64,000 nt of DNA from NCBI GenBank assembly GCA_003611875.1, contig RAYY01000001.1, forward strand, positions 310,001-374,000, given 5' to 3'. Position 1 is the stretch's first letter. Each line of letters starts with the position of its first letter. The notes under the pieces were generated by a model. The model was given only the letters and a program-made list of their open reading frames with translations, was not told where the DNA came from and did no database searches. Source of the stretch: a bacterium D16-56. GTDB taxonomy: Bacteria; Bacillota; Clostridia; Lachnospirales; Lachnospiraceae. Positions 1 to 7,286 of this stretch are shown here, piece by piece. Made by a program: the position numbers and the translations under genes.

Positions 1-29
1 AAATTTCTTGACATAAAGAAAATAAATAT

Positions 30-68
30 ATAAAAACCAAGCCGCCAGAACAGTTGACCTGACGGCTT
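30..68 (-). terminator. Candidate intrinsic terminator
   Basis: An inverted repeat (AAGCCGTCAG / CTGGCGGCTT on the minus strand, one G-T wobble) is followed by GGTTTTTATAT. It lies about 180 bp past the lipoprotein gene and would end its transcript or one entering from that side. The stretch 69-250 shows no gene. Confidence 0.55.
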
Positions 69-250
69 AATTCATGTTTTCATATACCCAAAATTCAGAA
101 AGAACCTTTATGCCCTTGGCTCATTTTTTCATCTGCTTTTGAAAGTATTACAGTATACCTTATACAACACATAAAGAGTCAGAAAAGCCGATCCGCTGCC
201 TTCAGCAAACGAATCTATGCTGACTCCCGCTGCTTCTCACTGCCCTGTTC

Positions 251-607
251 CTACTTACTTTCATCGGAAGCCCTGGAGGCATCCTCGCCTGTCAGGTTGT
301 CCACGCCGTCTTCCACATCCTCCATGATTCCGCCGAACACTCCGGTGCTCTCCTCCCGGCCGGTCTCACCGGCAGCCCCTGTCCCGGCGCTTCCAGTCGT
401 TCCGGTGTTTCCTGCATCACGGTTACTTTCCCCGCTTCCGGTGCTCCCAGACATCCCTGTACTTCCAGACCCTGCCTGAGAGCCGGATGTGGCCTGGGTA
501 GTGCTGGTATTAGACGGCGAATTGTCTGTATTGCTTCCACAGGCTGTCAGACAGAACAATGACAGCACAACCAGCAGAAATAGAAATGACATTCTGATCT
601 TGTTCAT
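251..607 (-). CDS. Small Ser/Thr/Gly-rich lipoprotein
   Basis: Unrecognised 118-aa secreted protein. The N-terminus is a lipoprotein signal: charged start (MNKIRMS), hydrophobic stretch, then a lipobox ending LTAC at about residue 22, so it should be lipid-anchored on the outer face of the membrane. The rest is low complexity (Ser, Thr, Gly, Asn), then an acidic tail (EDVEDGVDNLTGEDASR). I place the start at 607 because AGGAG sits 9 nt upstream; an ATG two codons earlier is too close to that site. It has no functional domain I can name and could be a cell-surface spacer protein. Confidence 0.75.
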   Translation of the reverse strand: MNKIRMSFLFLLVVLSLFCLTACGSNTDNSPSNTSTTQATSGSQAGSGSTGMSGSTGSGESNRDAGNTGTTGSAGTGAAGETGREESTGVFGGIMEDVEDGVDNLTGEDASRASDESK

Positions 608-752
608 AATCATGTTCTCCTTTCTCTTATTATCCGTTCTTTGAAACAGTCCCAAAATAACCTGTGCCGATTCCTTCGATATAATCCTCACAGGTTATCC
701 TGCAACTGTTCCTTAGTATGCTTCAAAGGAGAATATTTTATGAAAAAATTTT

Positions 753-1508
753 TTATCCGATCACATCAGCCATGGTGTAAAGTCCCGGCTTTCTTCCTGT
801 CAAAAACCTTGCTGCTTCCAGGGCTCCCTTGGCAAAAATTGCCTTGGAATAAGCTGTATGCGAAAATGTCACCACCTCGTCCTGCCCTGCAAAAATCACC
901 TCATGCTCTCCCACAATGGTGCCTCCGCGCACTGCATGAATCCCGATTTCTTTTGGATCCCGTCTTTCTCTCCGCTCAGTCCGGTCATACTCATAATGAT
1001 AGGCGTGTTCCATGGCCTCATTGATGGAATCTGCCAGGGCCAGCGCCGTGCCGCTGGGTGCGTCCAGCTTACGGTTGTGATGCTTTTCCACCACCTCAAT
1101 GTCAAATCCTGCCCCGGCCAATACCTTGGCTGCTTCCCTGAGAAGCTTAAACAGGGTATTAATGCCTAATGACATATTGGCAGAACGGAGGACTGCTGTC
1201 TTTTCTGCAGCCGCCTCTGCCTTTTTGATTTGTTCTTCCGACAGACCTGTTGTACACAAAACCAGTCCCAGCCTCTTATCTGCACAAAAATCCAAAAGAT
1301 GATCCACTGCCTTTGCCGAGGCAAAATCCACAACCACATCTGCTTCCACATCACAGACATCCAGGCTCGGAAATACCGGATAATCAAAAACAGCGTCAAT
1401 ATTTAAATCCACTCCGGCCAATACCTGCACATCCTGCATCTCCTGGGCAAGCTCAGAAACCACACGCCCCATAGCGCCGCTGCATCCATGTATAATAATC
1501 CTGGTCAT
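753..1508 (-). CDS. dapB: 4-hydroxy-tetrahydrodipicolinate reductase
   Basis: Reduces 4-hydroxy-tetrahydrodipicolinate with NAD(P)H, the second committed step of the lysine/diaminopimelate pathway, in the cytoplasm. The 251-aa length is slightly short for the family. Visible are the dinucleotide-binding loop GCSGAMGR (residues 8-15) and the catalytic signature EKHHNRKLDAPSGTA (141-155), which holds the catalytic His pair and Lys. It lies 74 bp downstream of dapA on the same strand, so it should share the lysine-riboswitch-controlled transcript. Confidence 0.96.
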   Translation of the reverse strand: MTRIIIHGCSGAMGRVVSELAQEMQDVQVLAGVDLNIDAVFDYPVFPSLDVCDVEADVVVDFASAKAVDHLLDFCADKRLGLVLCTTGLSEEQIKKAEAAAEKTAVLRSANMSLGINTLFKLLREAAKVLAGAGFDIEVVEKHHNRKLDAPSGTALALADSINEAMEHAYHYEYDRTERRERRDPKEIGIHAVRGGTIVGEHEVIFAGQDEVVTFSHTAYSKAIFAKGALEAARFLTGRKPGLYTMADVIG

Positions 1509-1582
1509 AAGTATTCTCGTCCTCTTCTCTTTTTATAATACCTGGCTTCCTAACCATTCAGACAAAGCTCAATCACCATTCT

Positions 1583-2467
1583 CTACAAAATCCCATACTC
1601 TCTCATAGCCTTGGCAAGTCTTTCCTGATTCTGAGGCTCCATCTCTGTCAAAGGCATGCGCAGAGGACCTGTCTCCTTGCCCATCAGATTCATGGCAGCC
1701 TTAACCGGAATCGGATTCACCTCGCAGAACAGAGCCTGGATCAGCGGAATCGCCTGAAGCTGCAGTTCACAGCTCTTTTTCACATCCCCTTTAAAATACG
1801 CTTCACAGATATCATGGGTCTGACGAGGCGCTACATTAGACAATACAGAGATCACCCCCCTGCCTCCCAAGGAAAGCAGCGGAACGATCTGATCATCATT
1901 GCCGGAATACAGATCCACACATCCGTCAGCCAAATTCATGATCTGGGCAATGGCGGAAAAATCTGCGCTGGCTTCCTTGATCCCTACAATGTTATCCACC
2001 TGCCTGCAGAGATTCACCATGGTCTCCGGCTTCATTGTTACCCCGGTACGTCCCGGAATATGATACAGAAGAATCGGAATCCTTACGGCATCTGCCACTG
2101 CTGTGTAGTGGGCAGCCAGTCCGGCCTGAGTAGCCTTATTATAGTAGGGCGTGACCAGCAAAAGCCCGTCGGCTCCCGCCTCCTGAGCCTCCACGGAAAG
2201 ATGGATGGCCTCCTTGGTAGAATTAGATCCGGTTCCTGCAATCACCGGAATCCTGTGTTTGACCACCTTACAGGTAAAACGCACCACATCCAGATGCTCC
2301 TCATGGCTCATGGTGGAGGATTCTCCAGTAGTTCCGCAGGAAATGACCGCGTCACTGCCTCCTGCGATCTGTTCCTCTATAAGCTCCTCCAGCTTCTCAA
2401 AATTCACTTCCCCGTTGTCTTTAAATGGAGTAATCAATGCAACTCCGGCCCCTTCAAAAATCGCCAT
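1583..2467 (-). CDS. dapA: 4-hydroxy-tetrahydrodipicolinate synthase
   Basis: Condenses pyruvate with aspartate semialdehyde, the branch-point step to lysine and the peptidoglycan precursor DAP. The 294-aa TIM-barrel protein shows GTTGES (45-50), the active-site Tyr in YHIPGRTGV (about 135) and the Schiff-base Lys in GIKEAS (about 164). The start at 2467 is set by AAGGAGG upstream; an in-frame extension to 2524 would run into the terminator region. It is the first gene after a lysine riboswitch and terminator, and dapB follows. Confidence 0.97.
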   Translation of the reverse strand: MAIFEGAGVALITPFKDNGEVNFEKLEELIEEQIAGGSDAVISCGTTGESSTMSHEEHLDVVRFTCKVVKHRIPVIAGTGSNSTKEAIHLSVEAQEAGADGLLLVTPYYNKATQAGLAAHYTAVADAVRIPILLYHIPGRTGVTMKPETMVNLCRQVDNIVGIKEASADFSAIAQIMNLADGCVDLYSGNDDQIVPLLSLGGRGVISVLSNVAPRQTHDICEAYFKGDVKKSCELQLQAIPLIQALFCEVNPIPVKAAMNLMGKETGPLRMPLTEMEPQNQERLAKAMREYGIL

Positions 2468-2539
2468 CTTCCATCCTCCTTCACATTTGTTTATCAAAAG
2501 CAAGCTCCATTTTCTGCCGAACACCGTCTTTTATTCATG

Positions 2540-2572
2540 CAAAAAGAGGAGCCTGGTCAGTATGGCTCCCCA
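2540..2572 (-). terminator. Riboswitch expression-platform terminator
   Basis: On the minus strand GGAGCC-10 nt-GGCTCC is followed by TCTTTTT. It lies between the lysine aptamer and dapA, where an L-box attenuator belongs. Lysine binding is expected to favour this hairpin and stop transcription before dapA. Confidence 0.85.
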
Positions 2573-2603
2573 AAAAAGTTATAATATTCTTATAATCCTT
2601 TTT

Positions 2604-2788
2604 AAGCAGCTCTCCATCCGACCAAAAGCACTCCACCCGGCTACGGATGACAGTCACAGAGTTCTTCACCCTGCGCCCAGACAGATACAGCCAGCCTGCA
2701 TTTGTCTTCGGCGTCCGCCCTTTTGGCTGCCATCCTCTGTCTCTGGAACATCCGGCAGCTTACTCATGCTTCACGCAACCTCTACTCT
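2604..2788 (-). promoter_or_regulatory. Lysine riboswitch (L box)
   Basis: The minus strand carries the conserved aptamer blocks in order: GAGGTTGCG, GAGTAAGC, AGAGGATGGCAGCC, GGGCGGACGCCGAAG, GTCTGGGCG, GAAGAACTCTGTGACTGTCA and GGGTGGAGTGCTTTTGG. This order matches the family I know as the lysine aptamer. The promoter lies upstream and a terminator plus dapA downstream, so this is a transcription-attenuation OFF switch for lysine synthesis. Confidence 0.95.
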
Positions 2789-2801
2789 ATTTTCAATTAA
2801 A

Positions 2802-2830
2802 ATACTAACATTATCCTGCTTTCTTGTCAA
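2802..2830 (-). promoter_or_regulatory. Sigma-A promoter for the dapA-dapB leader
   Basis: TTGACA, 17-nt spacer, TAGTAT on the minus strand, just upstream of the lysine aptamer. The perfect -35 and ideal spacing make it convincing. Confidence 0.85.
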
Positions 2831-2855
2831 CCTGAATTTCTTCTCTGCATATTTT

Positions 2856-3386
2856 CTAAAGATTGCTGCCTGAACCGTAACCATTTTCCGCTTCCCGTCC
2901 GCACCCGATCCGGGTAATCCGCTCCACCTGATCTGCCGCAGCCGCCAGCCCATCCTGAAGAATCCGTCCTGTCAGAATAACGTCGGCCGAATCCCTGCTT
3001 TCTAAAATCTGCAGAAGCTCCTGCTCCAAAAGAATCTCCTGTTCCAAAAGCCCCAGAACCTCATCCAGAATCAGCAGATCACATTCTCCCGTTGCAAGCA
3101 CCTTTCTGGCATAGTTTACACCATTGCGGATATTAATGCACTCCTCCTGCTTCTCCTGTTCCGAAAGCTCATCAAACTTGCAGCAGGCCTTTTCAAAGCA
3201 AAACAGATTCATATCCGGCTCCAGACGTCTCATTACCTTCAGGCTTTCCTCCTTCTGGTTTCCCTTAAGAAACTGGATGACAATCACCTTCTTGTGCCGG
3301 CTTAAGGCTTCCAGCCCTTTTCCCAGCGCCATTGCCGTCCTTCCGGAACCCTCGCCATAAATAATCTCGATTTTACCTGTATTCAT
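2856..3386 (-). CDS. CobO/BtuR-like ATP:corrinoid adenosyltransferase family protein
   Basis: A 176-aa P-loop protein of the family that moves the 5'-deoxyadenosyl group of ATP to the cobalt of corrinoids. Family marks are KIEIIYGEGSGRTA near the N-terminus, FLKGNQKEESLKVM, the Walker-B-like CDLLILDEVLG and DVILTGR. The Walker A is unusual: the invariant GK[ST] Lys is Arg here (GSGRTA), so activity is uncertain. The start overlaps the upstream 66-aa frame by 4 nt (ATGA), and no other cobalamin gene is nearby. It could instead be a divergent P-loop ATPase with another role. Confidence 0.75.
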   Translation of the reverse strand: MNTGKIEIIYGEGSGRTAMALGKGLEALSRHKKVIVIQFLKGNQKEESLKVMRRLEPDMNLFCFEKACCKFDELSEQEKQEECINIRNGVNYARKVLATGECDLLILDEVLGLLEQEILLEQELLQILESRDSADVILTGRILQDGLAAAADQVERITRIGCGREAENGYGSGSNL

Positions 3387-3583
3387 TTTTTACTCCTCAG
3401 TATTCCCGGTACTGCTCTTTCCAAATCCCTGTAAATTATCCGGAATTTTTCACCCGCTTTTAGCGTCAGTACCAAAGCGCGTCTGAAAATCCTTCCTGCC
3501 GTCTCCACAAAGGGACACCTGCAATCCTCCGCAAGGAGAAAGTCACATCTGGCAGAAAGCAATTTTAATCCACGCTCCGGCAC
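3383..3583 (-). CDS. Small conserved-context protein of unknown function
   Basis: A 66-aa product starting with GTG at 3583, behind a strong AGGAGG that overlaps the stop codon of the OB-fold gene; its own stop overlaps the start of the CobO-like gene. This double coupling argues it is real. It is basic (tail GILRSKK) with an N-terminal cluster of three cysteines (CDFLLAEDCRC) and a short hydrophobic stretch (ALVLTL). I do not recognise the family. The cysteines could bind metal, which is inference. Confidence 0.6.
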   Translation of the reverse strand: MPERGLKLLSARCDFLLAEDCRCPFVETAGRIFRRALVLTLKAGEKFRIIYRDLERAVPGILRSKK

Positions 3584-3592
3584 AGCATCCTC

Positions 3593-4228
3593 CTACATTT
3601 CCTCGTCCCCACACTCCAGCTTGCTGATGGACACCTCATAGGCTACCCTTTTCTCACACTCTGTCTCTGACAGCTTCTTTGTGTACTCCCGGCTCTGAAC
3701 CCTGCCCCATACACGTACCCGGGTTCCTACCTCAAAGCCTGATGCAAAGCGGGCGTTGCGCCCCCAGGCAATACAGGGGATATAGTCAGATTTCCCGTAA
3801 GGACGGTTTACAGCCAAAAGAAGATCTGCAATCTCCCTTCCCAGGGGAGTCTTTCTGTAAATCGGAGATTTACAGATGTAACCATCCAAAAAGATCTGAT
3901 TCGTCTTGGTGTAATCGGTAAATTCTTCCATAAAGTTGATCTCCCGCACAAACACGGACAGCACCAGACGGTTTTTCGCCCCTTCATGCCGGTTATAAGA
4001 ACGGAACTGCCCGATTGCCTCCACGGTACAGCCCCGGTAATCCTCCTGCACATGAATCAGCCGCTCCGAGATCATAAGAGGAATGATGTCTGCCTGCTCG
4101 CTTAAACGGCTGACCGCCACATCCACCACATAAAAACCTTCCCCAAACACCTCGTGACTAAAGGTAAACCCGGAAACAATTTCTCCAATTACGCTTACTC
4201 TGTTATTTTCAATCATTTTTTCTGCCAT
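3593..4228 (-). CDS. Single-stranded DNA-binding-like tandem OB-fold protein
   Basis: A 211-aa protein with two apparent OB-like halves. The C-terminal half is SSB-like (TNQIFLDGYICKSPIYRKTP, ADLLLAVNRPYGKSDYIPC, GTRVRVWGRVQSREY). The N-terminal half (NNRVSVIGEIVSGFTFSHE) is a diverged copy. It lacks the acidic DDDIPF-type tail of housekeeping SSB, so it is probably an accessory ssDNA-binding protein. The start at 4228 has GAGGAG upstream; an ATG at 4261 has no ribosome binding site. First gene of a tightly coupled trio with the 66-aa protein and the CobO-like ATPase. Confidence 0.8.
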   Translation of the reverse strand: MAEKMIENNRVSVIGEIVSGFTFSHEVFGEGFYVVDVAVSRLSEQADIIPLMISERLIHVQEDYRGCTVEAIGQFRSYNRHEGAKNRLVLSVFVREINFMEEFTDYTKTNQIFLDGYICKSPIYRKTPLGREIADLLLAVNRPYGKSDYIPCIAWGRNARFASGFEVGTRVRVWGRVQSREYTKKLSETECEKRVAYEVSISKLECGDEEM

Positions 4229-4375
4229 GGTACTTCTCTCCTCTTCCTTTTTCATATTCATTGATAGCTAAGGATCTCTGCACAAAGGCGGTCTGCCCTC
4301 TGCTCTTAATATGTCTATGAAAAAGAAAACGCAGATATGAGGAATTTCGTTCGCCAAATCATGACATTTTTTAAA

Positions 4376-6199
4376 TTATTTTTTAAAAGCAGCCCTTTTT
4401 CTCAAAGTCGGGTCCAGAATTTTCTTTCGTATCCGCAGGTTTGCCGGCGTTACCTCCAGCAGCTCGTCCGTGTCAATGAACTCCAGACACTGCTCCAAGC
4501 TCATCTCCTTTTTGGGAACCAGCTTTAAAGCCTCGTCTGCACTGGAGGAACGGGTATTTGTCAGCTTTTTTGTCTTGCAGACATTTACCTCAATGTCCTC
4601 AGCCTTAGGATTCTGGCCGATCACCATGCCGCCGTACACCTTCTCCCCCGGCCCCACAAACAAAATCCCTCTTTCCTGTGCATTAAAAAGCCCATAGGTA
4701 ATCGTCTCACCGCTTTCGTAGGCAATAAGAGAGCCTGTTTTCCGGTAATTTAGATCCCCCTTATAAGGCGCGTAATCATCAAAAATGGTATTCATAATCC
4801 CATTTCCCTTGGTATCTGTCATAAATTCTCCTCGATAGCCAATAAGCCCCCTGGAAGGTATGGAAAACTCCAGCCGGGTATACCCGCCGCTTACAGGACT
4901 CATGCCCTGCAGCTCCCCTTTTCTGGAAGTCAGCTTCTGGATCACCGTGCCGGTAAACTCCTCCGGCACATCAATGTACGCCAGCTCCATAGGCTCCAGC
5001 TTTTGATTCCGCTCATTGTACTTGTAAAGCACCTCTGCCTTGCTGACCGCAAACTCATAGCCCTCACGGCGCATATTCTCGATAAGCACCGACAGATGCA
5101 GCTCTCCTCTGCCGGACACCTTAAAGCAGTCGGGGGAATCCGTCTCCTCCACGCGCAGGCTCACATCTGTATTCAGCTCCTTAAACAGCCGCTCCCTGAT
5201 ATGGCGGGAGGTAACATATTTCCCCTCCTGCCCCGCCAAAGGACTGTCATTGACCATAAAATTCATGGCAATGGTAGGCTCTGAAATCTTCTGAAACGGA
5301 ATGGCCTCCGGATTCTCCGGCGAACAGATGGTATCCCCAATGTGCAGATCCGTAATGCCGGACACTGCCACAATATCTCCTACCGTGGCCTCCTGTACCT
5401 CCACCCGATTTAAACCGTCAAACTGATACAGCTTGCCGATTTTGACCTTCCGAAGCTTCTCTTGGTCATGATGATTGACAATCACACACTCCTGATTGAC
5501 ACGCACCGTTCCGTTGTCAATCTTTCCAATGCCGATGCGGCCTACATACTCATTATAATCAATGGTGCTGACCAGCATCTGGGTATCTGCCTGCTCGTCT
5601 CCCTCCGGGGCAGGGATATAATCTACAATGGTCTCAAACAGCGGACGCATATCATTCTCCGGATCGGTCAGTTCCTTCTTTGCAAAGCCTGCCCGTGCCG
5701 AGGCAAACACAAACGGACAGTCAAGCTGCTCGTCGGAGGCATCCAGATCCATAAACAGCTCCAGAACCTCGTCGATCACCTCCTTGGGCCTTGCCTCGGG
5801 CCGGTCAATCTTATTGATGCACACAATGGCCGGCAGCTCCAGCTCCAAAGCCTTTTTCAGCACAAACTTCGTCTGGGGCATGGGTCCCTCGTAGGCATCC
5901 ACCACCAGGATCACCCCGTTAACCATCTTGAGAACCCGCTCTACCTCCCCGCCGAAATCCGCATGTCCGGGAGTGTCAATAATATTGATTTTGGTATCCT
6001 TGTAAAAGACAGCCGTGTTCTTGGAAAGAATGGTGATTCCCCGCTCCCGCTCAAGATCATTGGAGTCCATGACACGCTCCACCACCTCCTGGTTGGCACG
6101 GAATACGCCGCTGCATTTTAACAGCTCATCCACCAATGTAGTCTTTCCATGGTCTACATGGGCAATAATCGCGATATTTCTTACATCTTCTCTTTTCAT
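4376..6199 (-). CDS. typA: Ribosome-associated GTPase TypA/BipA
   Basis: Translational GTPase of the EF-G class that binds the ribosome under stress and assists 50S assembly. The 607 aa match the family's usual length. Visible are G1 AHVDHGKT (13-20), RGITI (G2), [12 protein letters not shown] (G3) and NKIDRPEA (G4), then EF-G-like domains and the BipA C-terminal region ([35 protein letters not shown]). I chose the ATG at 6199, five bases after GGAGG; an upstream in-frame ATG lacks such a site. Confidence 0.97.
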   Translation of the reverse strand: MKREDVRNIAIIAHVDHGKTTLVDELLKCSGVFRANQEVVERVMDSNDLERERGITILSKNTAVFYKDTKINIIDTPGHADFGGEVERVLKMVNGVILVVDAYEGPMPQTKFVLKKALELELPAIVCINKIDRPEARPKEVIDEVLELFMDLDASDEQLDCPFVFASARAGFAKKELTDPENDMRPLFETIVDYIPAPEGDEQADTQMLVSTIDYNEYVGRIGIGKIDNGTVRVNQECVIVNHHDQEKLRKVKIGKLYQFDGLNRVEVQEATVGDIVAVSGITDLHIGDTICSPENPEAIPFQKISEPTIAMNFMVNDSPLAGQEGKYVTSRHIRERLFKELNTDVSLRVEETDSPDCFKVSGRGELHLSVLIENMRREGYEFAVSKAEVLYKYNERNQKLEPMELAYIDVPEEFTGTVIQKLTSRKGELQGMSPVSGGYTRLEFSIPSRGLIGYRGEFMTDTKGNGIMNTIFDDYAPYKGDLNYRKTGSLIAYESGETITYGLFNAQERGILFVGPGEKVYGGMVIGQNPKAEDIEVNVCKTKKLTNTRSSSADEALKLVPKKEMSLEQCLEFIDTDELLEVTPANLRIRKKILDPTLRKRAAFKK

Positions 6200-6200
6200 C

Positions 6201-6312
6201 TTTTCCTCCACGCTGTGCATATTTCACAGCACAAAATGGTATGGGTGAAATATTTTTCTTTCACCCTTTTCTCCACGCTGTAAGAGCTAAGGACGATGCG
6301 GGTCCTTAGCTC
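6201..6312 (-). repeat. typA leader with repeats and hairpins
   Basis: The typA 5' region holds two direct copies of a CAGCGTGGAG(G)AAAAG motif (6201-6216 and 6267-6280), a hairpin GCTGTG/CACAGC, a hairpin GGGTGAAA/TTTCACCC (6243-6266) and a perfect 11-bp hairpin GAGCTAAGGAC/GTCCTTAGCTC (6284-6312). A related 33-bp copy occurs at 27828-27860. The role is unknown; it could be an mRNA structure controlling typA or a small dispersed repeat. Nothing else is seen up to 6453. Confidence 0.55.
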
Positions 6313-6453
6313 CTGGTAATCTTCAGTGTATTAATATAGCATTTTCGCCAAAGGATTGCAAGCAGTTCTTTCTCAATCTTCCCGTCGCCGGCCGCAGATC
6401 CCAAAACCAGACAAAAAATTTCATCAAAGCCTGTGAACTATCTGATAAATACG

Positions 6454-7101
6454 CTAAAACAAAACGATTTTTCCCTCAGCTTTCCCGTAAAACAGCGTTC
6501 CCTCATCCTCAATCATTGCCTTTCCGGCTGTCCTCTCCGTAATCTGTGACAAAAGCTTCCCGGCCTCCTCAAGAGGCGCCAAAAGCGTCATTGCCACCTG
6601 CTGTGTATACTCTGTATCCAGAATCGGGATTCCCATCTGTCCTGCCGTATACTGAATCTTTCCCATACCATTGTAATCTGTAATCACCCGAAGCCTCCTG
6701 CCGGGAATCTTCTCCACCACCACACTCTGCTTCAATCCTTCCCGGACAGCGCCTGAATAGGCACGCACCAGCCCTCCTGTGCCCAAAAGAACTCCCCCGA
6801 AATACCGAGTCACCACGGCGCACACATCCCGGACCTCCTCCCCTAAAAGCACATCCAGTATGGGTCTTCCCGCTGTCTGGGCCGGTTCCCCGTCATCGCT
6901 GCACCGGCTGATCTGTCCTCTTTCCCCGATCACATAGGCATAACAATTATGCCGGGCATCCCAATACTTCTTTTTCATTTCTTCCACAAAGGCTCCGGCC
7001 TCCTCCTCTGACCGGACCGGTCTTAGAGTAGCAATAAACCGAGACTTCTTTTCCGCCAGCTCCCCCTGGCCGCCCTGATATAAAATCTTATATCGCTCCA
7101 T
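6454..7101 (-). CDS. yigZ: YigZ/IMPACT family protein
   Basis: A 215-aa member of the UPF0029/IMPACT family, whose eukaryotic relatives modulate translation control; the bacterial role is not settled. The N-terminal IMPACT domain shows KKSRFIATL, YWDARHNCYAYVIG, SDDGEPAQTAGRPIL and TRYFGGVLLGTGGLVRAY, followed by the small C-terminal alpha/beta domain. I place the start at 7101 because AAGGTGG lies upstream and family homology begins there; the frame is open further upstream but overlaps the divergent PBP promoter. Confidence 0.9.
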   Translation of the reverse strand: MERYKILYQGGQGELAEKKSRFIATLRPVRSEEEAGAFVEEMKKKYWDARHNCYAYVIGERGQISRCSDDGEPAQTAGRPILDVLLGEEVRDVCAVVTRYFGGVLLGTGGLVRAYSGAVREGLKQSVVVEKIPGRRLRVITDYNGMGKIQYTAGQMGIPILDTEYTQQVAMTLLAPLEEAGKLLSQITERTAGKAMIEDEGTLFYGKAEGKIVLF

Positions 7102-7209
7102 CTGATCTTCCACCTTCTTATCTGGCTGAATATTCCAACATTGTACCATTCCAAACCGGCAAACGCAACCAAATATACAAGAAAGTAAAAACTTCGTAAA
7201 ACTCTCAAG

Positions 7210-7238
7210 TTGAATTGTCTCCCAATCTTTGCTATAAT
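7210..7238 (+). promoter_or_regulatory. Sigma-A promoter for the class A PBP gene
   Basis: TTGAAT, 17-nt spacer, TATAAT, 48 bp ahead of the PBP start codon. A TG-less but near-consensus promoter. Confidence 0.8.
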
Positions 7239-7286
7239 GATATCTGGGGTTTTGTATCTGCAATCCCTGTAAGGAGGAACTATCTT

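Noticed and set aside
641-1024. Plus-strand frame with AAAGGAG before an ATG at about 739
   Set aside because: The ribosome binding site looks good, but the frame is antisense to the 3' end of dapB and has no recognisable protein character.
3383-3583. Dismissing the 66-aa frame as noise
   Set aside because: Considered, but the strong ribosome binding site and overlaps with both neighbours support a real gene, so it is listed.
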